From: Runella slithyformis DSM 19594
GTDB lineage: Bacteria > Bacteroidota > Bacteroidia > Cytophagales > Spirosomataceae
Direction: 5' to 3'
Length of the DNA: 64,000 nucleotides
Assembly (NCBI RefSeq): GCF_000218895.1
Contig: NC_015703.1
Location: forward strand, 1 to 64,000
Numbering within the stretch: the first letter of the stretch is position 1; each line of letters starts with the position of its first letter. Positions 44,063 to 53,207 of this stretch are shown piece after piece. The position numbers and the translations under genes were made by a program. The notes beneath the pieces were generated by a model. That model had not been told where the DNA came from. It was given only the letters and a program-made list of their open reading frames with translations, and made no database searches.

Positions 44063-44100
44063 CCCTTCTGTCCCCGTATCTCTGCTTTGTTGTCAATAAT

Positions 44101-44137
44101 TTTCCGGTCTGACGATTTGAAACCGTCAGACCGGAAA
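44101..44137. repeat. palindrome with 14-bp stem
   Basis: TTTCCGGTCTGACG (44101-44114) pairs perfectly with CGTCAGACCGGAAA (44124-44137). No T run follows. The core CCGGTCTGA is shared with the palindrome at 40122, suggesting a common repeat family or a transcript-end hairpin. Confidence 0.7.
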
Positions 44138-44226
44138 TGAAATATTTAATAAGTGAAAGAATAGCCTTGAGTAGTCCTATTGGAGTATTTACTTACACAT
44201 TAGACCGATATTCCAATTTCCTGTTT

Positions 44227-46152
44227 ATGGACACCCCTCAAATCAAATCTATTCTTGAAAAGATAAAAACCGTCAAGGTAGCGGTGTACGGTGACTTCTG
44301 TCTGGATGCCTACTGGATCATGGATTCCCGCAAATCGGAAATTTCCATTGAAACCGGTTTACAGGCAGAAGCCGTTGAAAAACATTATTATTCGCCCGGC
44401 GGAGCTGCCAATGTCGTGGCCAACCTTTCGGCACTGGAACCGGCCCAAATCACGGTCATCGGCGTGGTAGGCGACGATATTCACGGACGTGAACTGACCG
44501 CACAATTGCAAAAACTGGGAGCCGACACACGCTCTTTATTCATTCAAAAAGAACATTTTCAGACCTACGCCTACCTCAAACGATACATTGAGGGCGTAGA
44601 AGAGCCACGCATTGATTTCGGCGTTTACAACAAACGCTCGGAAGAAATCAACGCCCGGATCTTAGTCGGTTTAACGAATGCTTTGGAAACCCACGACGCC
44701 GTCATTTTTAATCAGCAGGTCGTCGGAAGCATTACCAATGACAGCTTTATTGAAAAAGCCAACGCCCTTTTTGAGCAATACAGCGACAAAATCATCCTGG
44801 TAGACTCCCGTCATTTCAATGACCGTTTCTCCAACGTCTATCGTAAAGTAAACGACGTGGAGGCTGCCCACCTCAACGGGGTACAGGTAGAGCCGCGTAC
44901 CATGCTGCCTCGGGCAACGGTGTTGGAATACGGCCAATCATTGTTTGCTCAATCACAAAAACCCGTGTTCGTCACCTGCGGAGCGAGAGGCATCACTGCT
45001 TTTGACGCAGGCGGTTATTACGAACACTTAGGTTTACAGCTCACCGCTCAACTCGACACCGTCGGCGCGGGAGATACCGTTATCAGCGCCATTACGCTGT
45101 GCCTTGCGGCGGGAATCAGCCCGAATCATGCGGCTCAATTTGCCAATTTTGCGGCCGCCGTTACGGTCCAAAAACTGTTTATTACCGGCACCGCCAATGG
45201 AGAAGAAATCCTCGCCGTCAGCCAAGACCCCAACTATATCTACCAAGCCGACCTGGCCGAAAACCCACGTCAGGCGGTCTATTTGCCCGACTCCGAAACG
45301 GAATTGTGCGATCCGTCGGTCTTAGACAAACTCGGTCACATCAAATACGCCGTGTTTGACCACGACGGCACCATCAGTACCCTGCGCCACGGCTGGGAAG
45401 CCATCATGGAGCCCGTCATGATGAAGGCAATCCTGGGCGATTCGTACGACACGATCGACGCCGCAGGCTTCAAAAAAGTACAGCGCGAAACGCAGGAGTT
45501 TATCCATAAAACCACGGGTATCCAGACCATTTATCAGATGGAAGGTCTGGTCAACATGGTGCGGGAAGCGGGCTACGTGCCTGAAGACCAAATTTTGGAT
45601 AAGTTTCAATACAAGCAGATTTACAACGACGCCCTGATGGAATTGGTGAACCAACGCATGGCCAAATTGCAGGCGGGGGAGTTGGATTGGGAAGACTATA
45701 CCATGAAGGGGGCCGTTGCGTTTTTGCATGAGTTGAAAGCGCGCGGCGTAGTGATGTATCTCGCCAGCGGTACTGACGTAGACGATGTACGCCACGAAGC
45801 CACGGTTCTGGGCTATGCAGATTTGTTCGACGGCGGTATTTACGGAGCCTTGCGCGAATACACCAAGTTTTCCAAAAAGATGATCATTGAACGAATCATC
45901 CGCGATAATAACCTGAATGGCAACGAATTGGCCGTATTCGGCGACGGTCCCGATGAGATCCGCGAAGGACGTCGTTCGGGCGGTATCTCGATCGGTATCA
46001 CGAGCAACGAAATACAACGTCACGGTCACAATTTCGACAAACGCCCGCGCTTGGTCAAAGCCGGTGCGCAGTTGATCATTCCTGATTTCTCGCAGTATCG
46101 AAAATTGGTGAGCTTGCTGTTTAAAGAAGAAGCGATTTCGGCAACTGTGTAA
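44227..46152 (+). CDS. PfkB-type sugar kinase fused to a HAD phosphatase
   Basis: A 641-residue fusion. The N-terminal 330 residues are a PfkB/ribokinase-family kinase resembling HldE/RfaE: YGDFCLDAYW, SPGGAANVVANL and the catalytic VGAGDTV (279-285, base Asp283). Residues about 365-640 form a haloacid dehalogenase domain with FDHDGTIST (nucleophile Asp378, acid Asp380), an alpha-helical cap and GDGPDEIREG. Start ATG 44227 gives a compact kinase; a longer frame from 44137 lies in the palindrome. A kinase-phosphatase fusion could turn heptose-7-phosphate into heptose-1-phosphate (HldA plus GmhB steps), but the phosphatase is not GmhB-like and the substrate is unknown. Confidence 0.8.
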   Translation: MDTPQIKSILEKIKTVKVAVYGDFCLDAYWIMDSRKSEISIETGLQAEAVEKHYYSPGGAANVVANLSALEPAQITVIGVVGDDIHGRELTAQLQKLGADTRSLFIQKEHFQTYAYLKRYIEGVEEPRIDFGVYNKRSEEINARILVGLTNALETHDAVIFNQQVVGSITNDSFIEKANALFEQYSDKIILVDSRHFNDRFSNVYRKVNDVEAAHLNGVQVEPRTMLPRATVLEYGQSLFAQSQKPVFVTCGARGITAFDAGGYYEHLGLQLTAQLDTVGAGDTVISAITLCLAAGISPNHAAQFANFAAAVTVQKLFITGTANGEEILAVSQDPNYIYQADLAENPRQAVYLPDSETELCDPSVLDKLGHIKYAVFDHDGTISTLRHGWEAIMEPVMMKAILGDSYDTIDAAGFKKVQRETQEFIHKTTGIQTIYQMEGLVNMVREAGYVPEDQILDKFQYKQIYNDALMELVNQRMAKLQAGELDWEDYTMKGAVAFLHELKARGVVMYLASGTDVDDVRHEATVLGYADLFDGGIYGALREYTKFSKKMIIERIIRDNNLNGNELAVFGDGPDEIREGRRSGGISIGITSNEIQRHGHNFDKRPRLVKAGAQLIIPDFSQYRKLVSLLFKEEAISATV

Positions 46153-46171
46153 TGAATGGGCAGACGCAAGG

Positions 46172-46208
46172 CCTGCCCCTACGGAATAATTGCCATTGTA
46201 GGGGCGGG
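46172..46208. repeat. GC-rich palindrome
   Basis: CCTGCCCCTAC (46172-46182) and GTAGGGGCGGG (46198-46208) pair with one G-T wobble. The type, CCTGCCCCTAC...GTAGGGGC, is a widespread bacterial palindromic repeat. It lies in the 149-base gap between the fusion gene and the GH92 gene. Confidence 0.7.
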
Positions 46209-46301
46209 GCCGCAGCGGCGGACCGCTTGCCTCCGCCCTCTTTTATCCGCCCTCTGCCAAATGTAAAAAATCGATCAAAATCAGCGTTCCAATTTGTTCA
46301 G

Positions 46302-48695
46302 ATGTTAAAAAAAACAACCCTATACTTCTTTGCTGTAGGCATTCTCTCGGCCTCCCTTTTTTCCTGTTCAACTTCCACCAAAGAGCCCGTTGATTACGTC
46401 GACCCGTTCATCGGCACAGATTTCTTCGGCCATACCTTCCCGGGCGCTACGCTTCCCTACGGCATGGTGCAACTCAGTCCCGACCACGACGTCAACGGCT
46501 GGACGTATGCGGCCGGCTATGCCTATCCCGACAGTTCTATCATCGGATTCAGCCACACGCATTTCAGCGGTGTCGGCATGACGACGGGCGGTGACATTTT
46601 GGTCATGCCAACTGTTGGCGATAAAATTCAAACTTCGGCGGGGAGCAAAGACAACCCCGATTCGGGCTATCGTTCGCGCTACGACAAAAAAGACGAAACC
46701 GCTTCTCCGGGCTATTATTCTGTGTTGCTGAAAGATACCAAAATCAAAGCTGAACTCACCGCCACCAAGCGCGTGGGCGTACACCGGTATACCTTCCCCG
46801 AGTCGCGCAAATCCACTATTTTACTGGACATCGGCCACGAGATCGGCGGCAATGCCACGAGCGGCGAGTCGTTAGTAAAGATGATCAATGATTCCACCCT
46901 CGAAGGCTACAAAGACGCCAACGGAACGATGGTCTATTTTGTGGCGAAATTCAGTCGCCCGTTTGAATACTACGGCACATGGGACAATGATTACATCACC
47001 CCCGAATCGTCGGAAGGCTATTGGCCGTATAAAAACGAAGAAAAAGGACTGAATGTAGGCTTTTTTGTAGGTTACAAAACCCAAAAAGACGACCAAGTGA
47101 CGGTCAAAGTGGCGATTTCGCACGTCAGCGTAGAAGGTGCCAGGAAAAACTTACAGGCCGAAGTTTCTCATTGGGATTTTGACAAAGTGAAAAACGATGC
47201 CCGCAATACGTGGAATGAAGAACTCAAACGCGTAGCGGTCAAAGGCAACGATGAAGCCCAAAAACAGGTTTTTTACACCGCTTTTTACCGAAGCTTATTG
47301 GCCCAATACATCGGGCAGGACGTGGACGGGCAATACATGGGCATGGACAAAAAAGTACACACGGCCCTCAACTACGACTTCTATCCTTCGTTTTCGTGTT
47401 GGGACACCTACCGCACCCAACACCCGTTATTGACACTGGTAGCCCCCGACCACGTCAACGATTTTGTCAAATCCATTGCCGCCAAAACCACCGAATTCGG
47501 CTGGCTTCCTGCGCAACATTTCCGCAATACCTACCGCCCCAGCATGGTCGGCGACCACCTGATTCCCGTCATTGTGGATGCGTACTTTAAAGGCTACCGC
47601 GATTGGGACATGGAAGGGTTATACGCCGCCATGCGCCGTAAAGCCCTGGAATCTCCCCCCGCCGACATTCCCGCCTCCGCCGGCCGTGCCGGGTTGGCCG
47701 ACTATATCCGCCTGGGCTACGCTCCCGCCGACCGCACCACCGAATCCGTTCCCAATACGATGGAGTTGGCCTACGACGATTGGTGCATTGCGCGATTGGC
47801 GGAAGCATTGGGTAAAAAAGAAGATGCAGAATTGTTTTATAAACGCGCTCAGAATTACAAAAACGTATTTGATGCTTCCACGATGTTCATGCGGCCGCGC
47901 CGGGAAAACGGTGCCTGGCTGGAAGCCATCGGCACCAACCAACAGGCCATTGATTCCGTCGGTGCGCATCATTATTACCGCTATTTTGACCCATTATTGG
48001 TAGGCCGCCGCCCCAATCGTCATTACACCGAATCCAACGCGTGGCAGTACCTTTGGTCGGTGCAGCATGACCCGGCCGGTTTGATTCAATTATTGGGAGG
48101 AAATCAATCCTTTACTCAACGTCTTGATACTTTTTTTGCCATGGATGCTTCCATCAGTACGCCCAAATACGTGGGTGTAGTGGGTACCATCGGGCAATAC
48201 GTACACGGCAATCAGCCGTCACATCATGTGGCGTATCTGTACAATTATGCCGGTGCCCCATGGAAGACTCAGTATTGGGCACGTGAGATCATGGAGCGTT
48301 TTTACCGCACCGGCCCGGGCGGTCTCTGCGGCAACGAGGACATGGGGTCGCTGTCGTCCTGGTATTTATTGAGCAGCATGGGCATCTATCCCGTGGCTCC
48401 CGGCAGTACCCAATACACCATCGGAAGTCCGGTGTTTGAAGAAATTGCCTTTAACGTCGGGAAAGACAAAACATTCAAAATAACGGCCCCAAATACGTCC
48501 TCTAAAAATCGCTACATTCAATCCGCCACGCTCAACGGCAACCCCTTTGACCGAAGTTGGATCGACCATTCTGAAATCATGGCCGGCGGAGAATTGGTAT
48601 TTGTAATGGGGCCCGAGCCGAATAAGGCATGGGCCGCCGGAAAAGACGCCGCGCCGTACTCGCAAACTAAGCAGTCGCTCGCGTCCCGCGAGTGA
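46302..48695 (+). CDS. GH92 alpha-mannosidase lipoprotein
   Basis: A 797-residue exo-alpha-mannosidase of glycoside hydrolase family 92, lipid-anchored (signal peptide ending LFSC, Cys about 24). Typical blocks are VDYVDPFIGTDFFGHTFPG, GFSHTHFSGVGMTTGGDI (quoted as FSHTHFSGVGM), FSCWDTYRTQHP and the C-terminal GNEDMGSLSSWYLLSSMG (quoted as EDMGSLSSWYLLSSMG). The calcium-dependent catalytic acids are expected in these blocks. It cleaves alpha-1,2 or other mannose linkages of glycans. The ATG at 46302 begins the lipoprotein signal; the open frame from 46152 crosses a palindromic repeat. Its last seven codons (QSLASRE) belong to a repeat element. Confidence 0.93.
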   Translation: MLKKTTLYFFAVGILSASLFSCSTSTKEPVDYVDPFIGTDFFGHTFPGATLPYGMVQLSPDHDVNGWTYAAGYAYPDSSIIGFSHTHFSGVGMTTGGDILVMPTVGDKIQTSAGSKDNPDSGYRSRYDKKDETASPGYYSVLLKDTKIKAELTATKRVGVHRYTFPESRKSTILLDIGHEIGGNATSGESLVKMINDSTLEGYKDANGTMVYFVAKFSRPFEYYGTWDNDYITPESSEGYWPYKNEEKGLNVGFFVGYKTQKDDQVTVKVAISHVSVEGARKNLQAEVSHWDFDKVKNDARNTWNEELKRVAVKGNDEAQKQVFYTAFYRSLLAQYIGQDVDGQYMGMDKKVHTALNYDFYPSFSCWDTYRTQHPLLTLVAPDHVNDFVKSIAAKTTEFGWLPAQHFRNTYRPSMVGDHLIPVIVDAYFKGYRDWDMEGLYAAMRRKALESPPADIPASAGRAGLADYIRLGYAPADRTTESVPNTMELAYDDWCIARLAEALGKKEDAELFYKRAQNYKNVFDASTMFMRPRRENGAWLEAIGTNQQAIDSVGAHHYYRYFDPLLVGRRPNRHYTESNAWQYLWSVQHDPAGLIQLLGGNQSFTQRLDTFFAMDASISTPKYVGVVGTIGQYVHGNQPSHHVAYLYNYAGAPWKTQYWAREIMERFYRTGPGGLCGNEDMGSLSSWYLLSSMGIYPVAPGSTQYTIGSPVFEEIAFNVGKDKTFKITAPNTSSKNRYIQSATLNGNPFDRSWIDHSEIMAGGELVFVMGPEPNKAWAAGKDAAPYSQTKQSLASRE

Positions 48696-48783
48696 CGACT
48701 ATTTGGAGGCCTCCGGCCTCAGTTAACGTAGGCCGGAGGCCTGATAATAATGGGCGACCCCGTCGGTAGAACCAAGCGACTGC
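48671..48783. mobile_element. palindromic element copy A
   Basis: Starts GCAGTCGCTCGCGTC and ends AGCGACTGC, with a perfect inner 13-bp stem AGGCCTCCGGCCT / AGGCCGGAGGCCT (48707-48719 and 48730-48742). The left arm encodes the last residues QSLASRE and the TGA stop of the GH92 gene. No transposase. The right terminal repeat is degraded (GGGCGACCCCGTCGG...). Copies B and C share its architecture. Confidence 0.8.
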
Positions 48784-48837
48784 CCTGGAAACCAATTGTG
48801 ATCTGCGCAAAGACACAACAAAAAACCAACCAACCCC

Positions 48838-49899
48838 ATGATAACCAAAGCCTTAAAAACACTATTCCTCCTCCTTTTGTTGGCAACGACTTTCGCAAGC
48901 CAAGCCCAACAAACCTACGCGGAAAAACTCGGCTGGCCCAAAGGAGCCAAAGTTGTGATATTCCACGTCGACGACCCGGGCATGTCCTATTCTTCCAACC
49001 AAGGAACCATTAAATCGGTGGAACAGGGCATCGCCACGTCGTGCAGTATCATGTTTCCGTGCTCATGGTCGGCGAGTTTTGTGAATTACATTCAAAAAAG
49101 CAACCCCAATCTCGACGCGGGCGTCCATTTGACGTTGACCTCCGAATGGCGTGATTACCGCTGGGGACCCGTGGCAGGCTTTCAAAATGTACCGAGTTTG
49201 GTGGATAAAGAAGGCAACCTGTGGCACGAAGTGGCGCAGGTAGTTAAAAACGGCACTGCCGACGACGTAGAAAAAGAAATCAGAGCGCAGGTGGAAAAAG
49301 CATTACGTATGGGTCTGAAACCCACCCACATAGACTCGCACATGGGAACACTCTTTGCCCACATTCCTTTCATGGAGCGTTACATCAAGGTTGGGGTGGA
49401 ATACGGCATTCCGGTCATGTTTCCGGGCGGTAACAACAAGTTGCTCATCGAATGTCAGCAATACCCGATCATCAAACGCATGAAAGCCGAAGGAAAATGG
49501 CAGGAAGGCATGAAATTGCCCGAACCCGAACTGACTAAAATGTCGGGAGCCGTCGGACAGAAAATCTGGCAGTCGGGCTTGCCGGTATTGGATGACCTGC
49601 ACACCATCAGCGGCGACTGGAAGCCCGAAAAGCCCAACCCAACGCCCGAAGAATGGGGCAGGTACAAAGCCCAAAAATTCATCGAAACCCTCAACAACAT
49701 GCAACCGGGATTGGCCATGTTCATCGTTCACAGCAGCGACGTCACCGACGCCTTCAAGCACATCAGCGCTTCGGGCGGCTCACGTTATGCCGATATGCTG
49801 TCCATGATGAATCCCGAACTGAAAGCCTATATCCAATCGCAGGGCATCATCCTGACCACGTGGCGCGAAGTAATGGAACGCCGGAAAAAAGTAAAATAA
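48838..49899 (+). CDS. exported ChbG/HpnK-family polysaccharide deacetylase
   Basis: A 353-residue secreted protein (signal peptide about 1-23, FASQAQ). The YdjC/ChbG fold is seen in IFHVDDPGMSYS (metal-binding Asp pair, about 43-54), AGVHLTLTSEW (about 93) and PTHIDSHMGTLF (His-x-x-x-His, about 160). The family removes acetyl groups from chitooligosaccharides or hopanoid-linked sugars. With the neighbouring mannosidase and sialidase-like gene it fits a glycan-degradation group. Confidence 0.88.
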   Translation: MITKALKTLFLLLLLATTFASQAQQTYAEKLGWPKGAKVVIFHVDDPGMSYSSNQGTIKSVEQGIATSCSIMFPCSWSASFVNYIQKSNPNLDAGVHLTLTSEWRDYRWGPVAGFQNVPSLVDKEGNLWHEVAQVVKNGTADDVEKEIRAQVEKALRMGLKPTHIDSHMGTLFAHIPFMERYIKVGVEYGIPVMFPGGNNKLLIECQQYPIIKRMKAEGKWQEGMKLPEPELTKMSGAVGQKIWQSGLPVLDDLHTISGDWKPEKPNPTPEEWGRYKAQKFIETLNNMQPGLAMFIVHSSDVTDAFKHISASGGSRYADMLSMMNPELKAYIQSQGIILTTWREVMERRKKVK

Positions 49900-49904
49900 C
49901 TCTC

Positions 49905-50016
49905 GGACACAGCGTTACACGAAGTTCAGCACGGAGTTTCACAAAGACTTACTCTGAGCCACTCTGTGAAAACCCGCTGCGGCGGACCGCTCTGTGCAAC
50001 TCTGTGTCAAAAAAAT
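49905..50016. repeat. CTCTGTG/CACAGAG-rich intergenic repeat
   Basis: Several copies of ACTCTGTG and CGGAGTTTCACAAAG occur, a pattern also found at 21590-21980 and about 32988. It matches a scattered repeat of the phylum. No gene predicted. Confidence 0.5.
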
Positions 50017-50026
50017 AGCAAGCCTA

Positions 50027-51208
50027 ATGAAACTGCCAATTACACTTTTACTTTTCACAATCTCATTTCAAATTACCTTTGCACAATCCTCCCCCATCGT
50101 TCGCTCCACACTGATCTTTCCCGGTCAGGAAAAACACGTTCACGGCAGCAGTTTGGTCAATCTACCCAACGGCGATTTTCTTTCCGTGTGGTTTTACGGG
50201 AGCGGCGAGCGCACTGCCGACGATGTCAAGATCATGGGCGCGCGTCTGAAAAAAGGCGAAACCGTTTGGAGTGAGCCCTTTGAAATGGCGGATACGCCCC
50301 ACCTGCCCGATTGCAATCCCGTATTGTTTCTGAACCAACAGGGCAAACTGTTTTTGGTGTGGATCGCGGTGCAGGCCAACCAATGGGAACAGTCTATTTT
50401 ACGCGTGAAAACCTCCACCGATTACACCAAAAGCGGCCCGCCGGTATGGAATTGGCAGGACAATATTTTGCTTAAGCCCGACGAACGTTTCGCTAATGAA
50501 GTAGCCGAAAAATTCAAAAAACTACCCGAAAACACCGCCGGTTGGGCCGGTTACGCCCGCAAATACGACGACATGATCATCGAAGCCGCCAAAGACGCGC
50601 CCAAACGCAGCATCGGCTGGATGACACGCATTAAACCCATGCTTATGGAGAACGGGCGCATTGTGTTGCCGCTGTACTCCGACGGGTACAATTTTTCGCT
50701 CATGGCCATTTCTGACGATTTTGGTACGACCTGGAAACCGAGCCTACCGCTCGTGGGTCGCGGGCCGATTCAACCCGCCTTGGCCAAACGCAAAAACGGA
50801 AACCTCGTGGCGTACCTGCGCGACAGCGGTGACGAGCCTACCCGCGTTCACTACAGCGAATCTTCTGACAAAGGTGAAAGTTGGACAGCCTCCGTCAAAA
50901 CCGATATTCCCAATACGGCAAGCGTTGAACTGTTGACCTTACAGGACGGCACATGGGCCTTTCTGGGCAATGACATCGACGACGGTCGCTACCGCGTGAG
51001 CCTGTACCTCTCTGATGATGAAGGAAAAACGTGGAACCGAAAAACACGCCTCGAAGACCACCCCCGCGACAAAGGCGGTTATTCCTACCCCTGCCTGATT
51101 CAAACCGCCGACGGGTTATTGCACATCACCTATTCCGCCCACGCCGACAATAAAAACAAATCCATTAAATACGTGGTGGTGGACCCGAAGAAGATAACGA
51201 AGCTCTGA
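50027..51208 (+). CDS. exported sialidase-like (BNR_2) protein
   Basis: A 393-residue secreted propeller with signal peptide MKLPITLLLFTISFQITFA and family opening VHGSSLVNLPNGDFLSVWFYGSGE (quoted as HGSSLVNLPNGDFLSVWF). Asp boxes are seen as SDDFGTTW (about 230), SSDKGESW (about 290) and SDDEGKTW (about 332). The BNR_2 family includes sialidases and other exo-acting propellers; specificity cannot be read. The ATG at 50027 was preferred over a GTG at 49994. It follows the deacetylase on the same strand. Confidence 0.8.
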   Translation: MKLPITLLLFTISFQITFAQSSPIVRSTLIFPGQEKHVHGSSLVNLPNGDFLSVWFYGSGERTADDVKIMGARLKKGETVWSEPFEMADTPHLPDCNPVLFLNQQGKLFLVWIAVQANQWEQSILRVKTSTDYTKSGPPVWNWQDNILLKPDERFANEVAEKFKKLPENTAGWAGYARKYDDMIIEAAKDAPKRSIGWMTRIKPMLMENGRIVLPLYSDGYNFSLMAISDDFGTTWKPSLPLVGRGPIQPALAKRKNGNLVAYLRDSGDEPTRVHYSESSDKGESWTASVKTDIPNTASVELLTLQDGTWAFLGNDIDDGRYRVSLYLSDDEGKTWNRKTRLEDHPRDKGGYSYPCLIQTADGLLHITYSAHADNKNKSIKYVVVDPKKITKL

Positions 51209-51529
51209 TAAAATCATTTTTTTACCGATGTCGGCGTCTCTTCACCAACATTCTCACTTTTTCCCTACCCTGTTATAAAGAAGGCTCCAAACAACTTGGG
51301 GTTACAATTTTATGGCTGATTTTTACATAATTTTTGGATTGGAAGGTGGGCGTTTGAAGTAAGTTCAACTTCTGTAAAAAGCTTCTGAAAGGAAAATAAT
51401 GGCATAAATTCTCCAAATCAAGGAAATAGCCGGTAGAGTCGTAACGAACTGGTGTTTCTACCCAACGGCCTTTTCAATCGGTGCCGGTACAGTATTTTGG
51501 TTAAGGAATACGGTATCAACTTCGGCACC
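51209..51529. other. 321-base intergenic region with one repeat copy
   Basis: Contains a degenerate copy (51227-51300) of the composite hairpin repeat: GATGTCGGCG-TCTCTT-CACCAACATTC followed by CCAAACAACTTGGGG. The rest, up to the next ATG at 51530, shows no gene or clear promoter. Confidence 0.55.
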
Positions 51530-52906
51530 ATGAAAAAAATCAGCCTGTTCCTTTCATTCAGTTGCTTCGTTGCGTTGTCGGCAAACGCACAGCACGAACA
51601 TCACCTGCCCTCCAAGGACACCCTGAAATCCGGCTATGAGCAGATGAAGGAGCATAGCATGGAGATGCCCCATGAAGGCGATAGATCGACCCATTCCATG
51701 GATGGCATGAGCCATGCCTTCTCGTTACATCTGCCCATGAATCGTAACGGCTCCGGGACCGGCTGGCTGCCGGATGCGTCGCCGATGTACGGAACCATGT
51801 ACCATTCTCCAAAATGGATGTACATGCTGCACGGTAACCTGTTTCTGCGCTACACTCACCAGGATGTTACCCATAAAGGGGCAAGAGGCGACAAAAAAGT
51901 TGACGCTCCCAATTGGCTGATGTTCATGGGCCAAAGAAGAGTGGGACAAAAGGGATTGTTTCACTTCAACACCATGTTTTCGTTGGATGCGGTGGTGATG
52001 GGGGGCAACGGTTATCCTTTGTTATTTCAAAGCGGTGAAACGTATCAGGGCAAAGCATTGGTTGACCGGCAACATCCGCATGACCTGATCTCTGAACTAT
52101 CGGTGAGCTATGCGCATGCATTTTCCAATAACACAGATGTGTTTATCTACGCCGCCTATCCGGGTGAGCCGGCGTTGGGGCCCGTTGCGTTTATGCACCG
52201 CCCTTCGGCCCTGTACAATCCCGATGCCCCGCTTTCTCACCACTGGGTAGACGCTACGCACATTACCTTTGGCGTAGTGACGCTGGGAATTCGATTAGGC
52301 AAATTTAAACTGGAAGGCTCATCCTTTACGGGAAGGGAGCCCAACGAAAAACGCTTCGATTTTGACAAGCCCCGCTTTGACAGTTGGAGCGGAAGACTTT
52401 CTTATAATCCTTCTCCAAACTGGGCCCTACAGGTATCGCACGGTTTTTTGAAAAGACCCGAAGAACTGCACCCCGACGAGGATATTAATCGAACCACGGC
52501 TTCGGCCACCTACAGTCTTCCCCTTGCCGAAAACAGTTGGTTCAATGCCATTGCCCTGTGGGGCATGAACAAGTCCAAAGACCACTCCTCCGAGAATGCC
52601 TTTCTGCTGGAAGGCTCGTGGCGGCTGAACAGATGGGCCATCCACAGCCGCTACGAATACGTACAAAAATCAGCCGAAGAATTGGTTTTAACGGAATCGG
52701 AGTATGGTCACGGGGCGGTGTTTCCGGTCAATGCATTTACGGTGGGTGTTGGCTATGACCTATGGCACCTTGCTAAAACACGAATCGCGGCCGGCAGTCA
52801 ATGGACCCTCTACCAAGCCGACCCAAAACTCAATACGCTGTACGGAAAAAATCCCATGGCCTTTGAGATTTACCTGAGGGTGTATCCTTCTTTGATGAAA
52901 ATGTAA
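51530..52906 (+). CDS. exported His/Met-rich outer-membrane protein, possibly metal-related
   Basis: A 458-residue protein from the ATG at 51530 (signal peptide 1-20, ending ANA). The first 50 mature residues are rich in His and Met (QHEHHLPSK, HSMEMPHEGD, HSMDGMSHAF), typical of copper-binding. The rest is a predicted 16-18-strand outer-membrane barrel, with strands ending in aromatic residues and a terminal VYPSLMKM. Homologues occur beside metal-efflux genes in other bacteria, but none is adjacent here. Role in copper or heavy-metal handling is inference. Confidence 0.7.
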   Translation: MKKISLFLSFSCFVALSANAQHEHHLPSKDTLKSGYEQMKEHSMEMPHEGDRSTHSMDGMSHAFSLHLPMNRNGSGTGWLPDASPMYGTMYHSPKWMYMLHGNLFLRYTHQDVTHKGARGDKKVDAPNWLMFMGQRRVGQKGLFHFNTMFSLDAVVMGGNGYPLLFQSGETYQGKALVDRQHPHDLISELSVSYAHAFSNNTDVFIYAAYPGEPALGPVAFMHRPSALYNPDAPLSHHWVDATHITFGVVTLGIRLGKFKLEGSSFTGREPNEKRFDFDKPRFDSWSGRLSYNPSPNWALQVSHGFLKRPEELHPDEDINRTTASATYSLPLAENSWFNAIALWGMNKSKDHSSENAFLLEGSWRLNRWAIHSRYEYVQKSAEELVLTESEYGHGAVFPVNAFTVGVGYDLWHLAKTRIAAGSQWTLYQADPKLNTLYGKNPMAFEIYLRVYPSLMKM

Positions 52907-53043
52907 GCTTTTTTGCTTTAAAGCTGTTTAATTGGCACTTAGTACCTTGTTTGAAAAGTAATGCACTATTTTTTATCCCGCAGATAAACGCAGATTAAAA
53001 TACACGCAGATTTAAAAGATACGCTCATTCACAGAATTTTGCC

Positions 53044-53152
53044 GATGGTGGTGTTTTTCACCACCATCCTACGTGATTGACTCTTACCGTGTTACAAACA
53101 GGTTGACTATTTTGCATTTGCAGTCACTCTGCGGAAGGCTACGAACAACTTG
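53044..53152. repeat. composite hairpin repeat copy 2
   Basis: Starts with a perfect hairpin GATGGTGGTG-TTTTT-CACCACCATC (53044-53068) and ends ACGAACAACTTG. The last 46 bases match the third copy (53785-53830) at 38 of 46 positions. Confidence 0.75.
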
Positions 53153-53207
53153 AAAAATATATTTCATTCCCAAAGCAAAGTATTTTGCCTTTCTGCTCGT
53201 CCTTTAG

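Noticed and set aside
46302-51208. Polysaccharide utilisation locus
   Set aside because: Mannosidase, deacetylase and sialidase-like genes cluster, but no SusC/SusD pair or dedicated regulator is present.
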